Assembly: GCA_028455995.1 (NCBI GenBank) | Contig: JABELC010000003.1 | Location: forward strand, 1,674,001-1,738,000 | DNA length: 64,000 nt | Origin: Scleromitrula shiraiana | Taxonomy: Eukaryota; Ascomycota; Leotiomycetes; Helotiales; Sclerotiniaceae | Direction: 5' to 3' | In this document: piece after piece, positions 47,787 through 60,480 of the stretch | How the letters are laid out: the number at the start of each line of letters is the position of its first letter | How positions within the stretch are numbered: the stretch's first letter is position 1 | The notes under the pieces: model-generated | The model's database searches: none | What the model saw: the letters and a program-made list of their open reading frames with translations, nothing else | What the model was told of the DNA's origin: nothing | Position numbers and translations under genes: made by a program

Positions 47787-48602
47787 ATGTATCAAAATAG
47801 ACAGGCTTATGCGCCTACACCTCACAGCTACATCCCAAACACATTATCTGCTACAATAAACCTAGACGAGGTGACTATTCTAATCTCTTCAAATTGGCCA
47901 TATCTGACATTACTATCTATCTAGGAAGTGAAGCTCACCTCATCCCGAGCCGAACGCGATCTTCAAGACTCGCTCGCGGAAGTGTTTAGCATCATAATTA
48001 CCCTAGACGAACTCGAGCGAGCCTATCTCAAAGATGCGGTTCCGGAGACCGACTATACGGAGACATGCGATCGATTATTGAAGCAATATAAAGCCATATT
48101 GTCAGATGAGGTTGTGGCTCGGGAATTCGTGGATTTGGAAACATTCAAAGCTGAGTGGGATGTGCGTGCTATCTATACATAGTTGTGAATCGCAACAGAA
48201 AGCTGACGAGGTTTGATGCAGATGGAGGTCCCTCGAGCGACGGAACGACTGAGAATAGGATTACCCAGCACTGTTACCGCGCCTTCACATAATCCTTCCA
48301 GCACCAACAACAATGGTGCTAATGCTTCTTCGATTGTCCAAGCTACGCAAGATTTTATTATGTTTCTCGATGCGCTGCAAGTGGGATTGGTCGCAAAGGA
48401 TCAGTTGCATCCGTTGCTATCGGATGTTATACAGAGTGTAAACAAGGTTACGGATAAGGATTTTGATGGAAGGGGCAGCATTATAAAATGGTTGATCGCA
48501 TTGAATCAGATGAAGGCGACAGATGAGGTTAGTGAGGAACAAGTAAGGGAACTAGCGTTGGATATGAACGCTGCATATCAGGGCTTTAAGGCGATCTTGT
48601 GA
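47787..48602 (+). CDS. VPS28: ESCRT-I subunit Vps28
   Basis: Exons 47787-47870, 47925-48161 and 48222-48602 (introns 54 and 60 nt) give 233 residues. The start MYQNRQAYAPTPHSY and the following SATINLDEEVKL are typical of fungal Vps28; an open frame 31 codons upstream has no ATG. The N-terminal core (RAERDLQDSLAEVFSIIITL...DYTETCDRLLKQYK) is the helical hairpin that packs against Vps23 and Vps37; the C-terminal four-helix domain (ATQDFIMFLDAL...FDGRGSIIKWLIALNQMKA) recruits ESCRT-II. It acts on endosomal membranes to sort ubiquitinated cargo. It converges on MDM12 with 169 bp between stop codons. Confidence 0.95.
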
Positions 48603-48771
48603 AAAAGTCAATCGATTTGTTTGTGAGCATAGCATGGGAGTTATTGGCGCATATAGCGATGCGAGCAGTCTTGCTCGAGGGCATATCAAAGGGCCCAGGT
48701 ATCAGGAAGAAATCATGTAAGGCGTTCGCGGCTCGAGTGTTATGTGTATTTGGAGCTTTGTATGTTATCCA

Positions 48772-50049
48772 TTATACTAGAAACGTCCAAAAGCTAGGGT
48801 ACACAAACTCGTCCTCAAATATACGTCTGACTTGTTCGAGGACAAATCTTTCTACCTTACCCACATTCTTGAGAACTTGTCTTCCATTTTCCCTTTGGCC
48901 AATTTCACTCTCCACTTTAATCTCATGTAGAAGTCCACCCACTTTCATACCTGTAGAACTACTTTCATCATTCTCATCTGCGCCAATAGCGGCATATGCA
49001 TCTTCTGGTGATAGAAAGCAGAAATGAGCCCTTTTGCGAATGTATGCCAGAACAGCCACCCCATCAAATGACATGCCGGTAATGTTAAGCTTCACTGGTA
49101 TGCCAACAAAGCTTGGCATGGGATAATCGAGTAGAATCTCGGCAGTGAGTGAGAGTCTGACGTTGCCTGAATATCGAACACGAAACACCGTCTGAAGGTC
49201 TTCAACCTTGGGTTCTCGAAATCTGCGCAGTGGAGAAGTGTGATCTTCACTAGCAGTCTCTTCCGGAATTGTATCTTCAGGATGACCATCTCCAGTTTCC
49301 GGTCTTGTCGTCGAAGAGGAAGCTGCAAGAGTAGAAACGCTGGCCTTCTCTCGCAATGAATTTTGATTGACGTCTAAGGTTTGTGGGGGTGATGAGCTCC
49401 CTCCACTTGCCGGATAGGAATGATTGCGGAGACCCGATAAGGGTAGAGGAGGACTAGACCTATCCGGCCAACCTTGAGGAAGATGTGCACCGGCAACGGC
49501 GGCTAGTGGAGTCTGTGTGCCGGACAGGCCACTAGCTAATTGTGAGTGGAAATAACTCAAATTTGAGGTTCCGCCAGGAATACCAGGTGTAGATACTCCG
49601 AGGAAGGGACTCCCACTATCTCCGGGAGTTTGTAATGATCGAAGACCGGGATATCGTGTATCAATATATGCAGGAGGGTGTGACACATGTGATGAGCCAC
49701 CATTTGTCGTTCGCTCTTCTCGATCCATCCTTCTCCTCTCTCTCAAGGTTTTCGCAACCTCACTTCCTTCGACTGTCTGAGAATTATCAGACCCCTCATC
49801 TTCTTTATCCTCTTCGCCGTAATCATCGTCGATATCCTCGTAGAAATCAGGTAACGGATCACAAATATCCTTCAACTCAATTTCTGGAGCAATCGAACCA
49901 AAGTCGAAGGTGTGGACCTTGACACCCTTGATGAAGCGGGGCAAGGTCACGGTCTGGAATTTATCATGTACAAAGTCCCGGATCTTTTCCGCTAGAGCTA
50001 TGCCATCAGGTCCGGTTGTCAATGTCTCCCAATTAAGGTCGATGGACAT
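48772..50049 (-). CDS. MDM12: ERMES subunit Mdm12
   Basis: One exon of 425 residues. Mdm12 is the cytosolic SMP-domain subunit that bridges Mmm1 (ER) and Mdm34/Mdm10 (mitochondria) and carries phospholipids between the two. Signature ends are present: MSIDLNWETLTTGPDG at the start, VHTFDFGSIAPEIELKDI in the first part of the SMP fold and FEDEFVYPSFWTFLV at the stop. As in other filamentous fungi, a long Ser/Pro/Gly-rich insert (about residues 85-270) splits the SMP domain, which resumes with FRVRYSGNVRLSLTAEILLDYP. The insert explains its length against yeast Mdm12 (271). Confidence 0.95.
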   Translation of the reverse strand: MSIDLNWETLTTGPDGIALAEKIRDFVHDKFQTVTLPRFIKGVKVHTFDFGSIAPEIELKDICDPLPDFYEDIDDDYGEEDKEDEGSDNSQTVEGSEVAKTLRERRRMDREERTTNGGSSHVSHPPAYIDTRYPGLRSLQTPGDSGSPFLGVSTPGIPGGTSNLSYFHSQLASGLSGTQTPLAAVAGAHLPQGWPDRSSPPLPLSGLRNHSYPASGGSSSPPQTLDVNQNSLREKASVSTLAASSSTTRPETGDGHPEDTIPEETASEDHTSPLRRFREPKVEDLQTVFRVRYSGNVRLSLTAEILLDYPMPSFVGIPVKLNITGMSFDGVAVLAYIRKRAHFCFLSPEDAYAAIGADENDESSSTGMKVGGLLHEIKVESEIGQRENGRQVLKNVGKVERFVLEQVRRIFEDEFVYPSFWTFLV

Positions 50050-50976
50050 TTAGAGATTTGTTAATTTTGGAGATGATTCGTAATGATCATACATTTGAAA
50101 GAACTATTTCGTGGGCTCTCCTTGTAACTAATGTGTAAATGTAACGATGACGCAAATGAAGAGAATTCTCAATGTGATTGATTGGTTAATTATTTACGAC
50201 GGTGTTATTTCCATGATCAGTATAGCTGTCGACCCGACCGTTGATAATAATTTGGAACCGAGATATTTTTAAGGTCCACCTATCCAGGTACCAGGTTATG
50301 GTATTTTAGATTTTGTGGAATACTCCGTATAGTTGTAAAAGCAGCGACAAGTCTTTATTCAAGCGGCGCTAGGGAAAGCTTTCGTAAAGACTATCAACCA
50401 AAATTCTCTCTTCAATACATCTTTTAAGTCCGTTTCGTACTCTTCATGATCATTACCAACACTTTGGAAATCTAGTGAATTCGTAATTCAAACCTATTTC
50501 GTCTAGTTCTTTATGAGAGATACAATCAAGGTATATCTTAGTTTCATCTATCACAACCCATTTTGCGGGTCTGAGTTCGGTTGCATCATTCGCCTCGGGC
50601 TCGGTTATGTATACATTCGAATCATTTTGATTGATTCATTCTATTCCGATCCTTCAAAAAGGGCCGCCCTCCGACTACTTCGGTATATACACCGAAGCAC
50701 CTCGCAGGACGATCATACCTAGCTCGCAGTCACTTTATTCCAGTACGCGTGTTTAGATATTTATACCTATTAGGAATGGTTACCTTAATAACAAAGAACG
50801 AAGGATGTATACTTCCTAGTCTTGGGATTAGATACAAAAACTTTCAAGGGAAGTTCATATTGATAATCGTGTTACCCAACCTTTATCATTAATTTAAATT
50901 GTCCTGTTCTTTGCCTCATTGTTGGTATGCAGTTAGTCGTCTTCAGCTTTATCATTACATCGCGCGCCACTGGCGT

Positions 50977-51228
50977 CTAAATTAGCCCGCGTCTTTTTTC
51001 CCTATCTTTATTACGAGAAATAATGGCGGCACGGGCGGGTATTTCCTTGTATTTACAAGGACAAGGATACCCTGCAGTGCAGCCACTGGTGCAACGGTTC
51101 ATCACATGCAAGGAGTCAAGGACTCGAACTATCTCGATGAGGTTATTAGATTGCAGTAGTCTGCTTACTACTTGAGAAAAGGCCCGCTCAGTTCTCACAC
51201 GAAGGGCATTTCCTGCCACCATCATGAA
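50977..51228 (-). other. Possible coding fragment with Cys-rich end
   Basis: An open frame of 82 codons encodes RTERAFSQVVSRLLQSNNLI, IVRVLDSLHVMNRC, then CTAGYPCPCKYKEIPARAAI. It looks more protein-like than its surroundings and resembles the end of a larger protein, but I see no convincing upstream exon and no family match. It could be a gene remnant, a small protein or chance. Confidence 0.25.
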
Positions 51229-52613
51229 CTACTGCTGTAACCTGGAGATCCTCGTAAGTATGTGCCTCCTGAGAGCATCATAACCTTACAAGAAAACAAG
51301 AACCTGTCTATCTCGCACTAAAGTTTTTTACCTCTACGGATATTTCAAATCAAGTGAGATCTAGTGCTGTAGTATTGATCCTGCTTAGGAAGGTAAGAAG
51401 TTCTGAGGAACGAGGGAAACAAAAGATCTTAACTATCAAAGAGCACGATCTATGACTTACTTAGGATCATACGAACTTAATCATTATTGGTACGATCCGA
51501 GATATCTCCACAACCAACAATCAACCAGTCATCCTATCCGGGTCTATTCACAGCGCCTTACAATATCACATGATTGACAAACTATGCATGCGAACACCAA
51601 GGATAAGAATCCTTGAACGCAGAAAAAAGGTAGTAATTACAACCGCGTCTGTTTCTCACAGGCTTCCTCGGATCAACCTTCTTCTCAATCTCAATATGGG
51701 AAAGCCTCGAAAAGTCGTACTGCATGAAATCCTAGTATATTTAGCCGCAGCTGTAAATTTATCAAGTGGCGTTTGTTGTCCGCGCTCGGGGAGGTGAGGG
51801 GAAAGGAGTGTGTTACACATGGTGCCGCAAGGCGATCCTTGTACAGATAGACATCATGAATCGAGTGTAATTTATCGTCATGATGAAATTATGCGATCCC
51901 CCATTCCCACGCAATTCGGATGATAATGGACCGTCGATCGATGAGCATTCATCCATATAAGGAAATTGTGGGAAATATGTATGTCTGTATGTATGTAGCA
52001 ATTGATGGCCGTTTTAGAAATTAGAAAGTCGATTGATTGTTTCACGGCGTTAGCAAAGTAGAGGCAGTGATCATATCACATTCTGTAGTTTGTATTTCAG
52101 ATTTACATCACAATAGTCCATCCAATTAAAGAATGCAAAAGATATTTTTAAAGTGCGCACTTTATATTTTAGAAAAAACTAACTAATAAACAAACAAGCC
52201 AACGAGAGGAGAGACTTCGAAAAAAGAAACAATAAAAAATAAGGAATCCAAAATTTCTACCACCATACCGCACCAAAAGAAAGAGAGAACGAGAAGTAAG
52301 AATAGAAACAACACTAAGAGAACAATAAATGTCCTATCAGTAAAATGTCAAACTCCAAAGTATGCTTGCATATTATGTTTACAGCAATCAATTCCGTTCC
52401 GTAGATCTATATCCATTCCAAGACAAATCCAATGCGAATGCGAATGCGATTCAAGCCATGCCAAGCCAAGTCAGAATAAACTCTTGTTTGACACCTTTTG
52501 AAATGGTTTCCCGAGTCTTTGTCGATGGTACATGAGCGAAAGAAGAAATAAGATATCTCAAGGTAAGGTCCAGAGTGAATTGAGTCGATTGATTCATCTA
52601 AATTGGCTGGTTT

Positions 52614-52638
52614 GTTCGTTCGTTCGTTCGTTCGTTCG
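52614..52638. repeat. TTCG tetranucleotide microsatellite
   Basis: About six copies of TTCG in a non-coding stretch. Confidence 0.85.
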
Positions 52639-52766
52639 ACGATAAGTGACATTGACAATGATTCGATCTGATCCACCCCTGCGTATGCGATTCCAAGACC
52701 ACGACCTCCATTCCGAATGATTGAAACGAATGCTAATGCGATTGATTTTTGTGGGAAATAGGCATT

Positions 52767-53095
52767 TCAAAGGTGATAGGCAGCGGGCTCAGTACTTCAA
52801 ATTGTTAAGAACCCATGTTAGCATTCCCATCTTTTCTCAATAAAATTTGTACCAGATCAAACCAACACTCGGGGGAGAAGAGATGAGGGCGAAAATGGAA
52901 GAATGGAAGATAGTTAAAGAAAAGGGAAAACGCACTCACTTACGCTCCACACGTGGGACATGTTTCGGTGCCATATATCTCGACAACTTGCACTTGTGGA
53001 CATCCAGGGGCAATGTGGCCGGCGGCTGGGACTACTTGTACTATGCAGTGGGAACGGACACGGCAGCTGTAGTAGGTGTGGTAGTGTTTACACAT
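52767..53095 (-). CDS. Small Cys/His-rich protein, 59 residues (putative)
   Basis: Exon 53095-52944 starts MCKHYHTYYSC and ends GTETCPTCGA at a good GTAAGT donor; a second exon 52794-52767 joins in phase through a CTAAC branch and AAG acceptor to add TEPAAYHL. Many ascomycetes have short unstudied proteins with a similar opening C-x4-Y-x3-C and a closing C-x2-C, which may bind zinc. Six cysteines and three histidines in 59 residues support a metal-binding fold. Extension upstream of MCKHY is Pro/Thr low complexity and not used. The second exon is the least certain part. Confidence 0.4.
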
Positions 53096-56000
53096 TTTGG
53101 TGGTTGGTGGGGGGGGTTGATATGGTGATGTAAGGTATGGTGGGGTGGGTTGATGAGGGGTTGGAGGATGGATAGATGGAGGGCTGGTCATTGATTGTTA
53201 GTATATATTGTAGTGGGTATTGACAACTACCAATGGACAGTAGTATTAGAAGATAAATGCGCATTGGCAATGAGGGGGAAGGTAAGGTAAGTTGAGACTT
53301 ACTCAACAATTGTAGATTGCTTCTTGAGAATGGCTGTGATTGATTTTGATATTGGGTATGAGAGACTATAGTCTGAAGACAAAGTAAAGAATATGTGCAA
53401 AGGTATATGTTCAGGACAAGATTGAGAAATATTTAGAGGAGTAGAAGAATGTGAATGAGAATGAATTGAGAGTGTGTTGAACCTCCAAACTCAGTGGGCG
53501 ACGGCAGCTTGCTTTATACACCGTCGCACCATTCCGAGTATATGGTACCGTACCGGCCAACCTATTCAAGATTAATTTGAGCAAAATGTTGTTTGCCATC
53601 CACATCCATCCATCGTAGGATGGGCTTTCTGCATGAACGAACGAACGAGAGATCAGAATTAGAAGAACAGGACAGTCATAGTAAGGATAGATAGTATGGG
53701 AATGGAGAGAGGGAGGGGGACAAAAAACTGGAAAGGGGAAGACCGAAAAAATGCCTGCCGATGAAGCTGTGCTGTGTGCCTCTCTTGTTGGTTTATTATT
53801 ATTATTTTGCTTAGATTCGTATTGTTCGTTGCCGTAAGGGATGGAATGGTATGGTATGTGAGATGATGGGACTGGGGTTGTATGATGTGTGTGATAGGAT
53901 TGGGGTTGTTAAATTTGCAAATGGTCCAGAAAAAAGCAGGTCAATCGATGTTGTAGCCATAGAAATTCATTACCAGGCTTCTCAAATGTACCAACATTGG
54001 ACAAAATAGCCGTCATCCGCCGCGCAAACGGTTGCAAACTGTTGGCAATGCAAGTGGGAAAGGATTGTCGAGGAACACATATGAGAGTGAATGTAAAGTG
54101 TAAAAGCAAGGCAAGGCAAGGTAAGGGGAGCGGAGGGAATCAAGCACCTTGGTATTAAGCTATCACTTTCTTGGAGAAAACTAAATAAGAAATATATATA
54201 AATTTTTTAATCGTTGACTGACTGAGTGGTATCGGTTATTTCTATAATGCAAGGCGCAAAAAAGCGCAATTGAAGTCTATAGATACGATTATGATGTACC
54301 AATTGTATACTAATCGAGTTAATACATAATTTAAATATACCAAATTCCTTCGGATTATATATGTCTCGGGTTTGGTGTTGAAATAAATGAATTGAATAAG
54401 GAGAGATATTACATATTGTGGATTGTAGATTGTATGTTGCTTTGTCCACATCTCCTACAGAGATAGAACCAAAATCCACTTATCCGAGGCAACCAGACCA
54501 GACCCCCAAAGAACCGCAGATCAATTAAGGCCCCCCCAATCTCCAATCCGAAGGTACCTTGTCTTTTGTCCCTCCAGCTCCAGGTTGTCTTGTCAAACCT
54601 TGACCTGGCCGGAATAACGCGACCCTTCCCCTTCTTACATAGTCTCGTAGTAGCTACATGTGCATATGCATACTATAATCTAACTTTATCGAGATAATTA
54701 TCCTTCTGCACAAGGCAAAGCCAGCATTCATGAGAAAAGAAATAAAAACAAATCTAATTCCAGCTCCAGTTCCAGCCCTTGCGATAATTAAACGCCCTTT
54801 AGATCCACATCGCGTTAAAATTGCTTTCATTTCGAGAGATTGGTGTTATAGTTCAGGTCGCTTCAGGATGAATTCTAGGTTGATTAGAATTATCGCCGGC
54901 TAAAAATGACATTATAAAACACATATCACATCATATCATCTACTCTTCTATTATGTAGATCATTCATATACTAATCCGTAAGGCACAAATACATATACAT
55001 ACGTGATGTGATGTCTATCTGTAGGTAGCCAAATGAATGTAATAGGAAAAGTAAAAGGTTATAATCCGATTCGAGACAGCGGCTCACAACATCTCTGGGC
55101 CTTTTGTCACTTTTACACTTACAGCGAGGGTGCCATGTGCTCATGTGCCTTGTTATAATTGATTGATTGATTTTCTCTCATACTATGTGTGTGAAAGTAA
55201 AGAAGATTCCTTCCTTTCCTAACTTGAGGAAAATAAAAATAGAGAGGATGATGGTATGCACACCGTAAAGTAAGACAAGAGAACTGAAACAGCGACAGAC
55301 AATCTAAATATGAACCTCTCGTAAGGCTTCTCGAAGCTTTTTTTGTTTCTCTGACTACTACCTCACCTCATTCACTACATACCTAGGTAGGTACTATGTG
55401 CCTCGCTCTCGCTAATTGCTTATGACGGGTGAAGGATTCGAAAATCCCTGTTCATAGGGCTGTGATGTATAATATAACCAACCAACAAAAACTAATAGAA
55501 TATGTATGTATGCATATGAGAATTTCACACTGTGATCTATCTTGAGAAAAAGGTTACGGGAGCGCCTCGGACCTTACTGCAAGATTCTAAGATTGATGGT
55601 TTGCTGTTGGCATCTAGCATTAGACTCGGCTCGGCAGACCAGATCACAGCAAATATCGATAATAGGTCGGAACAGTCGACTCTTTCTTATAGCAATACTC
55701 AAGTACAGTGAACTCAATAATTTCCCTACTCCGATTCTCCTATTCCCCTTCTCATCAATTCAATCAGTTTTCTCCTCTTAAATCAAGACACAGTATTTTC
55801 AAGAAATTATATGATTTGATCAAGTGCCACAAATGCGCAACGCATGTTTTTAGCCCCAACATATCGCCAACGTCGACTGCCGCTGATGGTTGTTACAATT
55901 GGTCCGTCCCCTTTTCCTCGAGGTCCTTTTTTCTTTTACTTCCCGGTCAAATCAAATTGTCAACAGTGGATACGCTCGCCGTTCGTACTCAATTTTTATT

Positions 56001-59000
56001 GCTTTCTATCTTGTAAGTTGTTACTCGCTTTTTTTTCTGCCCTACAGCTAGCTGAAAACCCCACTCACCCCCATTCATTCATTCATTCATTCATTCATTC
56101 CACTTTGTTCAGTTGCAACATGAACACCACAGATGTCTGTTCGGATCAATACATATATATTATGTGTGCGTGATTAAATCAATATTTCATATTTCATATA
56201 AATTTCTTAATCCAAGGGAGTAAGATATATTAAAAAATACATTAAATAAATAAGCTATAAACTCATTGACTTGGCAAGGGAAGGATACATCAAACGCCAC
56301 TCTTGCAGGTTAACGAATGCAATATTGCGGCAACAAACATTCGCGTATTGACCTTGATCATATTTTTTGAAAGTTTGCTTGTTTGTTGGCTAGATGGTAT
56401 ATCTAAATGGACTTAATTCTCACACAGGTTGGTTGGCGATCTTCGATGAACAGATGACGGGCGGACTGGTCCGGTCCATAAGGCACAGCTCATTCTGATA
56501 GCCAGTCCCTCGACCCATGTAGAATATACCCGAATAGGTTTATGGATGGATCATTGTATAATGCTACTTTCTTCAACGGTTTAGTTTGGGTCTGCTTCAA
56601 TCCTCCAGCTTCAGGGGATTCTCCACCATATGATAATATCGTTTTCATAGAATTGCATCCTTCTCAGTATCGGCCCGCATTGTCGGTCTCCCGATGCATC
56701 AAGGCGTACGGTATATATCTATAGTTCTATGCTCATACGATTGATGCACATTGGATGGATCTAATAGAGAAAGAAAAGCGCCCAAACCGAAATCACATCA
56801 TATCCGTAAAATTACTTGTTAATCATACATCTATATTAGGTATGTACATAATATATGTTATGTACCTACATCAACACAAATAAAAAGGGAACCACCCAAA
56901 AGACCACAAGACCTTCCAATCTGCAGGGTTCCGACGTCATTCATAGTATAACATGCGATCTGTATGTGTGCTCGCATGTTAGAGAGTAAAGAATTTTTTT
57001 TCGATCCGACGCGAACGGCTACTTGCCGCTGTCAGCTGCACGCAAGCAGGAGATTTGAATTTCGAACTTTTGATTTGAAGGTGAAAGGGGGGAAAGCTCT
57101 TCTGCCCGCTGGCCCGCCCATCCGTCTGTCTATCTTACTGATGATTACCCGACTGATTCACTTCAAATGGAAATTTCCTTGCAGTCAGTCTCCAAATAAC
57201 ATATGTAGGTATGTGATGAAATGAAACGAAATGGACTAATAAATCCAATCCAATCCATGGCTTGTATGACAATCACAATCACAACGACGATCACAACATC
57301 AAAAACTCATGCGTGATGTCTGTTAGTTGGCGGCGTATTCATTCATTTCAATCATACGATACGGCGCTCGCGCATAATTAGACGCGGGTGGCGAGCTTTG
57401 GGGATTATAATCCCTGTTAGAAAAAAATCTGTCATAAAGATATATCAATGGTAAATCCAATAATGTTTGAAGATTGCCCCATGTCTCAATGTAAGCATGG
57501 GACATGCAGAAAATTGGCGCGTTGTCACACAAATCAGGGATTGAGGGCACCGTATGGACATCTCATGATTGGCTCGAGGCTAATACTGTATGGACATGGT
57601 AGGTATGTATTAGAAACCCATGATGAAAACAGTGAATATCAAATCCTCGGAACGGTATATGGTAAGGTTGATTAGCTATAAATTCTAAGAATGGGACCTT
57701 CTGTCCTCCGGACTCCGAGGTGGATAGGGCGGAGCTGGATTAGGTTCGGTTGGTGGGATAGAACGAGATAAATCGGATCGGATTAGGAATAGAGTTTTAT
57801 TTGAACTGTGAACTACAATATCTTTCCAAGAACCTTGATCCCTTCAGTCAACAACTGAGAGATTCTAGAGATATATCGCGTAACCAAGGTACATACATCC
57901 GGACTCCCCCTTCATCTGCAAGAACGCAAATGGATATGAGATTAGATGGAAGTATTACCGAATCCACGTCATTGTGGTTATTCTTTTATTTTTTCTTCTT
58001 GAACTGCCAGCTTCTATCTACATTACTTAGGTATCCATCTAAGTATCCTTAACCATGCATACATGATACTTTGCATGTTTCTAAACAGAAGGTCAGATTT
58101 TCCTCTTGGATACAATACAAAGCAGCAAGACAACAATTCCTTCAAGATATGAACCACAAGCAGAATCTAGGTAGGGAGTCATACCTATTTACATCACATC
58201 ACATCGCATCACATCGCTTGAGAATCAGATCAGCTTTGCATTCATCGCAACTCAAACTCAGCCCTAAGCTTAACTAACATTTTGAATTCCAGCGAGACAC
58301 CTCGACAGCGATGCGGCCCAAATCAAGGCCCGTCTGCCTGACCTCCGGTGTGTCAGCTCTTAATCACGTGATTATATTTTCATATATGTACTTGACGTAG
58401 TGGGGTGGAAGGGATGGGGAATGCTGGTTGGCAAAAGGGCTTCGTATATGGGGCTGAAGTTTGAAAAAAAAGTGGATGTGAGGATGCCTTGTTGGTTGTG
58501 GACTTTTGCCATCAAGGAAAGGGGCGAGATTTGATACTTGTGCGAGAGTCTTTACAAGCTTCTTGGAACAACGAGTTTCTATCAAGGCAGTCGATGACTA
58601 TTTTTTGTTGTTTGGCGTTCTTGTTAAGATCTTCTTGTTTGTGATATGGGATAGAAAAGATGAAAAGGAGAGGTCAAAGTTATGATATCCATGGATTTGC
58701 TGGTTTGTCTTCGACTATATCGGTGCTAATTTCAATGTATAGACTCAGGGACTCGTTAACATTAGATTCATACGATTGGCGCGTACCAACTATCCACATT
58801 CGAATCATATATCGATATCTCACTCTTCGCCTACCCCGAGTTTTGTGGAAGGTTTTACCCCTCTCTAATCTAATCCATTATCTAACTCTTCCACTCTTGC
58901 TACGGCAATGGCAAAGGGGAGTAATGGCAACGGAATAGTTCGTAAGAAGCCAATTAGATGGTTTCTAGGAAGTTATAGGAAATGAAACCTTCGGCTCGGC

Positions 59001-60057
59001 ATATCCATCGTACATGATAATCATCGGAAGGAAGTTGATCATCAAACGTTTTCAAGGCTTATTCTCGAGAAATATCTGATAACATTGGGTAAAATTGAAT
59101 CGTTCGATATGGCATGCCATATCTATGGACCATAAAGCTACTGATCTCACGAAAGGGGAAGACCTAGACATGACAAACCTCGGCATAAGAAGTCACCAAG
59201 TCATGAAACTTCCATACCCCTTGTCGGTGGGGTCCCCCCTCTTTCTTACTAACCATCCCGATTATTATTCTTGCTTGCGTGAGGATAGCCAATCAATTGA
59301 AGCTCTTACAAAAAGTATCGGATTCAATCGTAGTAAAAGAAGAATAACTCGATTATCGTGACCGCTCCCCTTAACATCCATTTCTCCATCGGGAAACATC
59401 GCTGTCGTCGTTGTGATGTTGTAAATATCTATATAAGTATATCTTCATATTTTTTCATTCATCTTTTTTGGTTTCTTTTTTGGTTGTTGTTCTATTGGTT
59501 TCCATAGTTGATTTCCATTGATTATTGATTACTTGATTACGCACGTTCCAAATCCTTCACCTTTTTGATTGATCAGACGACCAATCTCTTCTACACGTGT
59601 ATTAGTTCTTGCATATTTCGGCGTCTCTGGCCTGGCTGATTCAGTGACAACCCCAAGCACGCAATTCTGTAAACTCCGTAATTTCCTTTTCTCTTCCTTT
59701 CATCATTCTCCTGCCAGTTTTCTATTCATAAAGCAGCTTGTCCCCCATATTTTGCTGTTATTCTCCTTCCTTCCTTCCCACTTCTCACACCGATCTCTCT
59801 GTCCCCCAATCCAACACGTATCAGCATAAATAACCCCCTCATCCTCAAACCTTTTTCGCGACCTGATCATTTTCTCCTCTATTCCACACTTCCTTCCATC
59901 ACACATTCCAAATAATTCCTCAAGGCTTCCAAGATTATTCCCCCACACTCAATCGGTTTCCAAATAAACTCGTAGGAACCGAACCCTTCTTCTTCTCGTA
60001 TCAATCCCGAACCAAACCCAAACTCAATCTCAAACACAACTAACTCGAGGAACAAAC
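53096..60057. other. Long gene-poor, repeat-rich interval
   Basis: About 7 kb with many short open frames on both strands but none with sustained coding character, recognisable domain or good intron structure. Seen: GGTATGGAATGG-type repeats near 53845, AAGGCAAGGCAAGGTAAGG at 54108-54125, CATTCATTCATTC at 56077-56100, CACATCACATCGCATC near 58192-58215. The last 400-500 bp is pyrimidine-rich and is probably promoter and 5' UTR of the Ser-rich gene at 60058. Composition is normal, so this is not RIP-collapsed DNA. Confidence 0.55.
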
Positions 60058-60480
60058 ATGGCAGCATCAGCATCCGCAACCAACTCCCCACTCCAAACAC
60101 CACCCCTCTCTACCGCCGAGCTAAAAAGTCTCGCCCTATCTGGACAGGAAAATTTTCTTCCTGCAGCGGAGGAAGAGATGAGGCCAAGACCTCACTCATT
60201 CCTCTCGTTGGCCCCTAAGACTTCGAATTCTTATCCTGCTGCGCCGAAGTTAGTCGTAAAAGAGGGAAATGTTGTGGTGGGCGAGGAGGGATCAACAAAG
60301 GTGATTAGAAGTGAGAGTATGAGTAGTGAGAGTAGTAATTCTTCCAATGCAGATGTTGGTACACGGAAAACATCTTCTTCCTCTTCATCCTCTCAGAGGA
60401 GGTTCTTGAGGCTGGGTCCGGTTCATTTTGGTGAGAATGATGGGATGGGTGACTGGAGTGAAGAGGTCATCACCGAATAA
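60058..60480 (+). CDS. Ser-rich 140-residue protein of unknown function
   Basis: One exon; the ATG has a good context (AACATGGC). Residues 1-115 are low-complexity and probably disordered (Ala/Ser/Pro/Thr, with the short motif RPHSFLSLAPK near 43). A Ser run encoded by TCT/TCC/TCA codons precedes a C-terminal segment RRFLRLGPVHFGENDG then GDWSEEVITE. I believe this RFLRLGPVH...GDW end is shared by small proteins in many filamentous fungi (from memory), which argues that the frame is real. No catalytic motif or membrane span. Function unknown. Confidence 0.65.
   Translation: MAASASATNSPLQTPPLSTAELKSLALSGQENFLPAAEEEMRPRPHSFLSLAPKTSNSYPAAPKLVVKEGNVVVGEEGSTKVIRSESMSSESSNSSNADVGTRKTSSSSSSSQRRFLRLGPVHFGENDGMGDWSEEVITE

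Larger units (their letters stand above)
50050..52766. other. Gene-poor stretch right of MDM12
   Basis: No gene I can support firmly. Holds the MDM12 promoter (50050 to about 50350), one coding-like fragment at 50977-51228 (listed separately), TGTATGTATG repeats near 51980 and a (TTCG)n tract at 52614-52638. Codon-like structure is otherwise weak on both strands. Confidence 0.6.
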
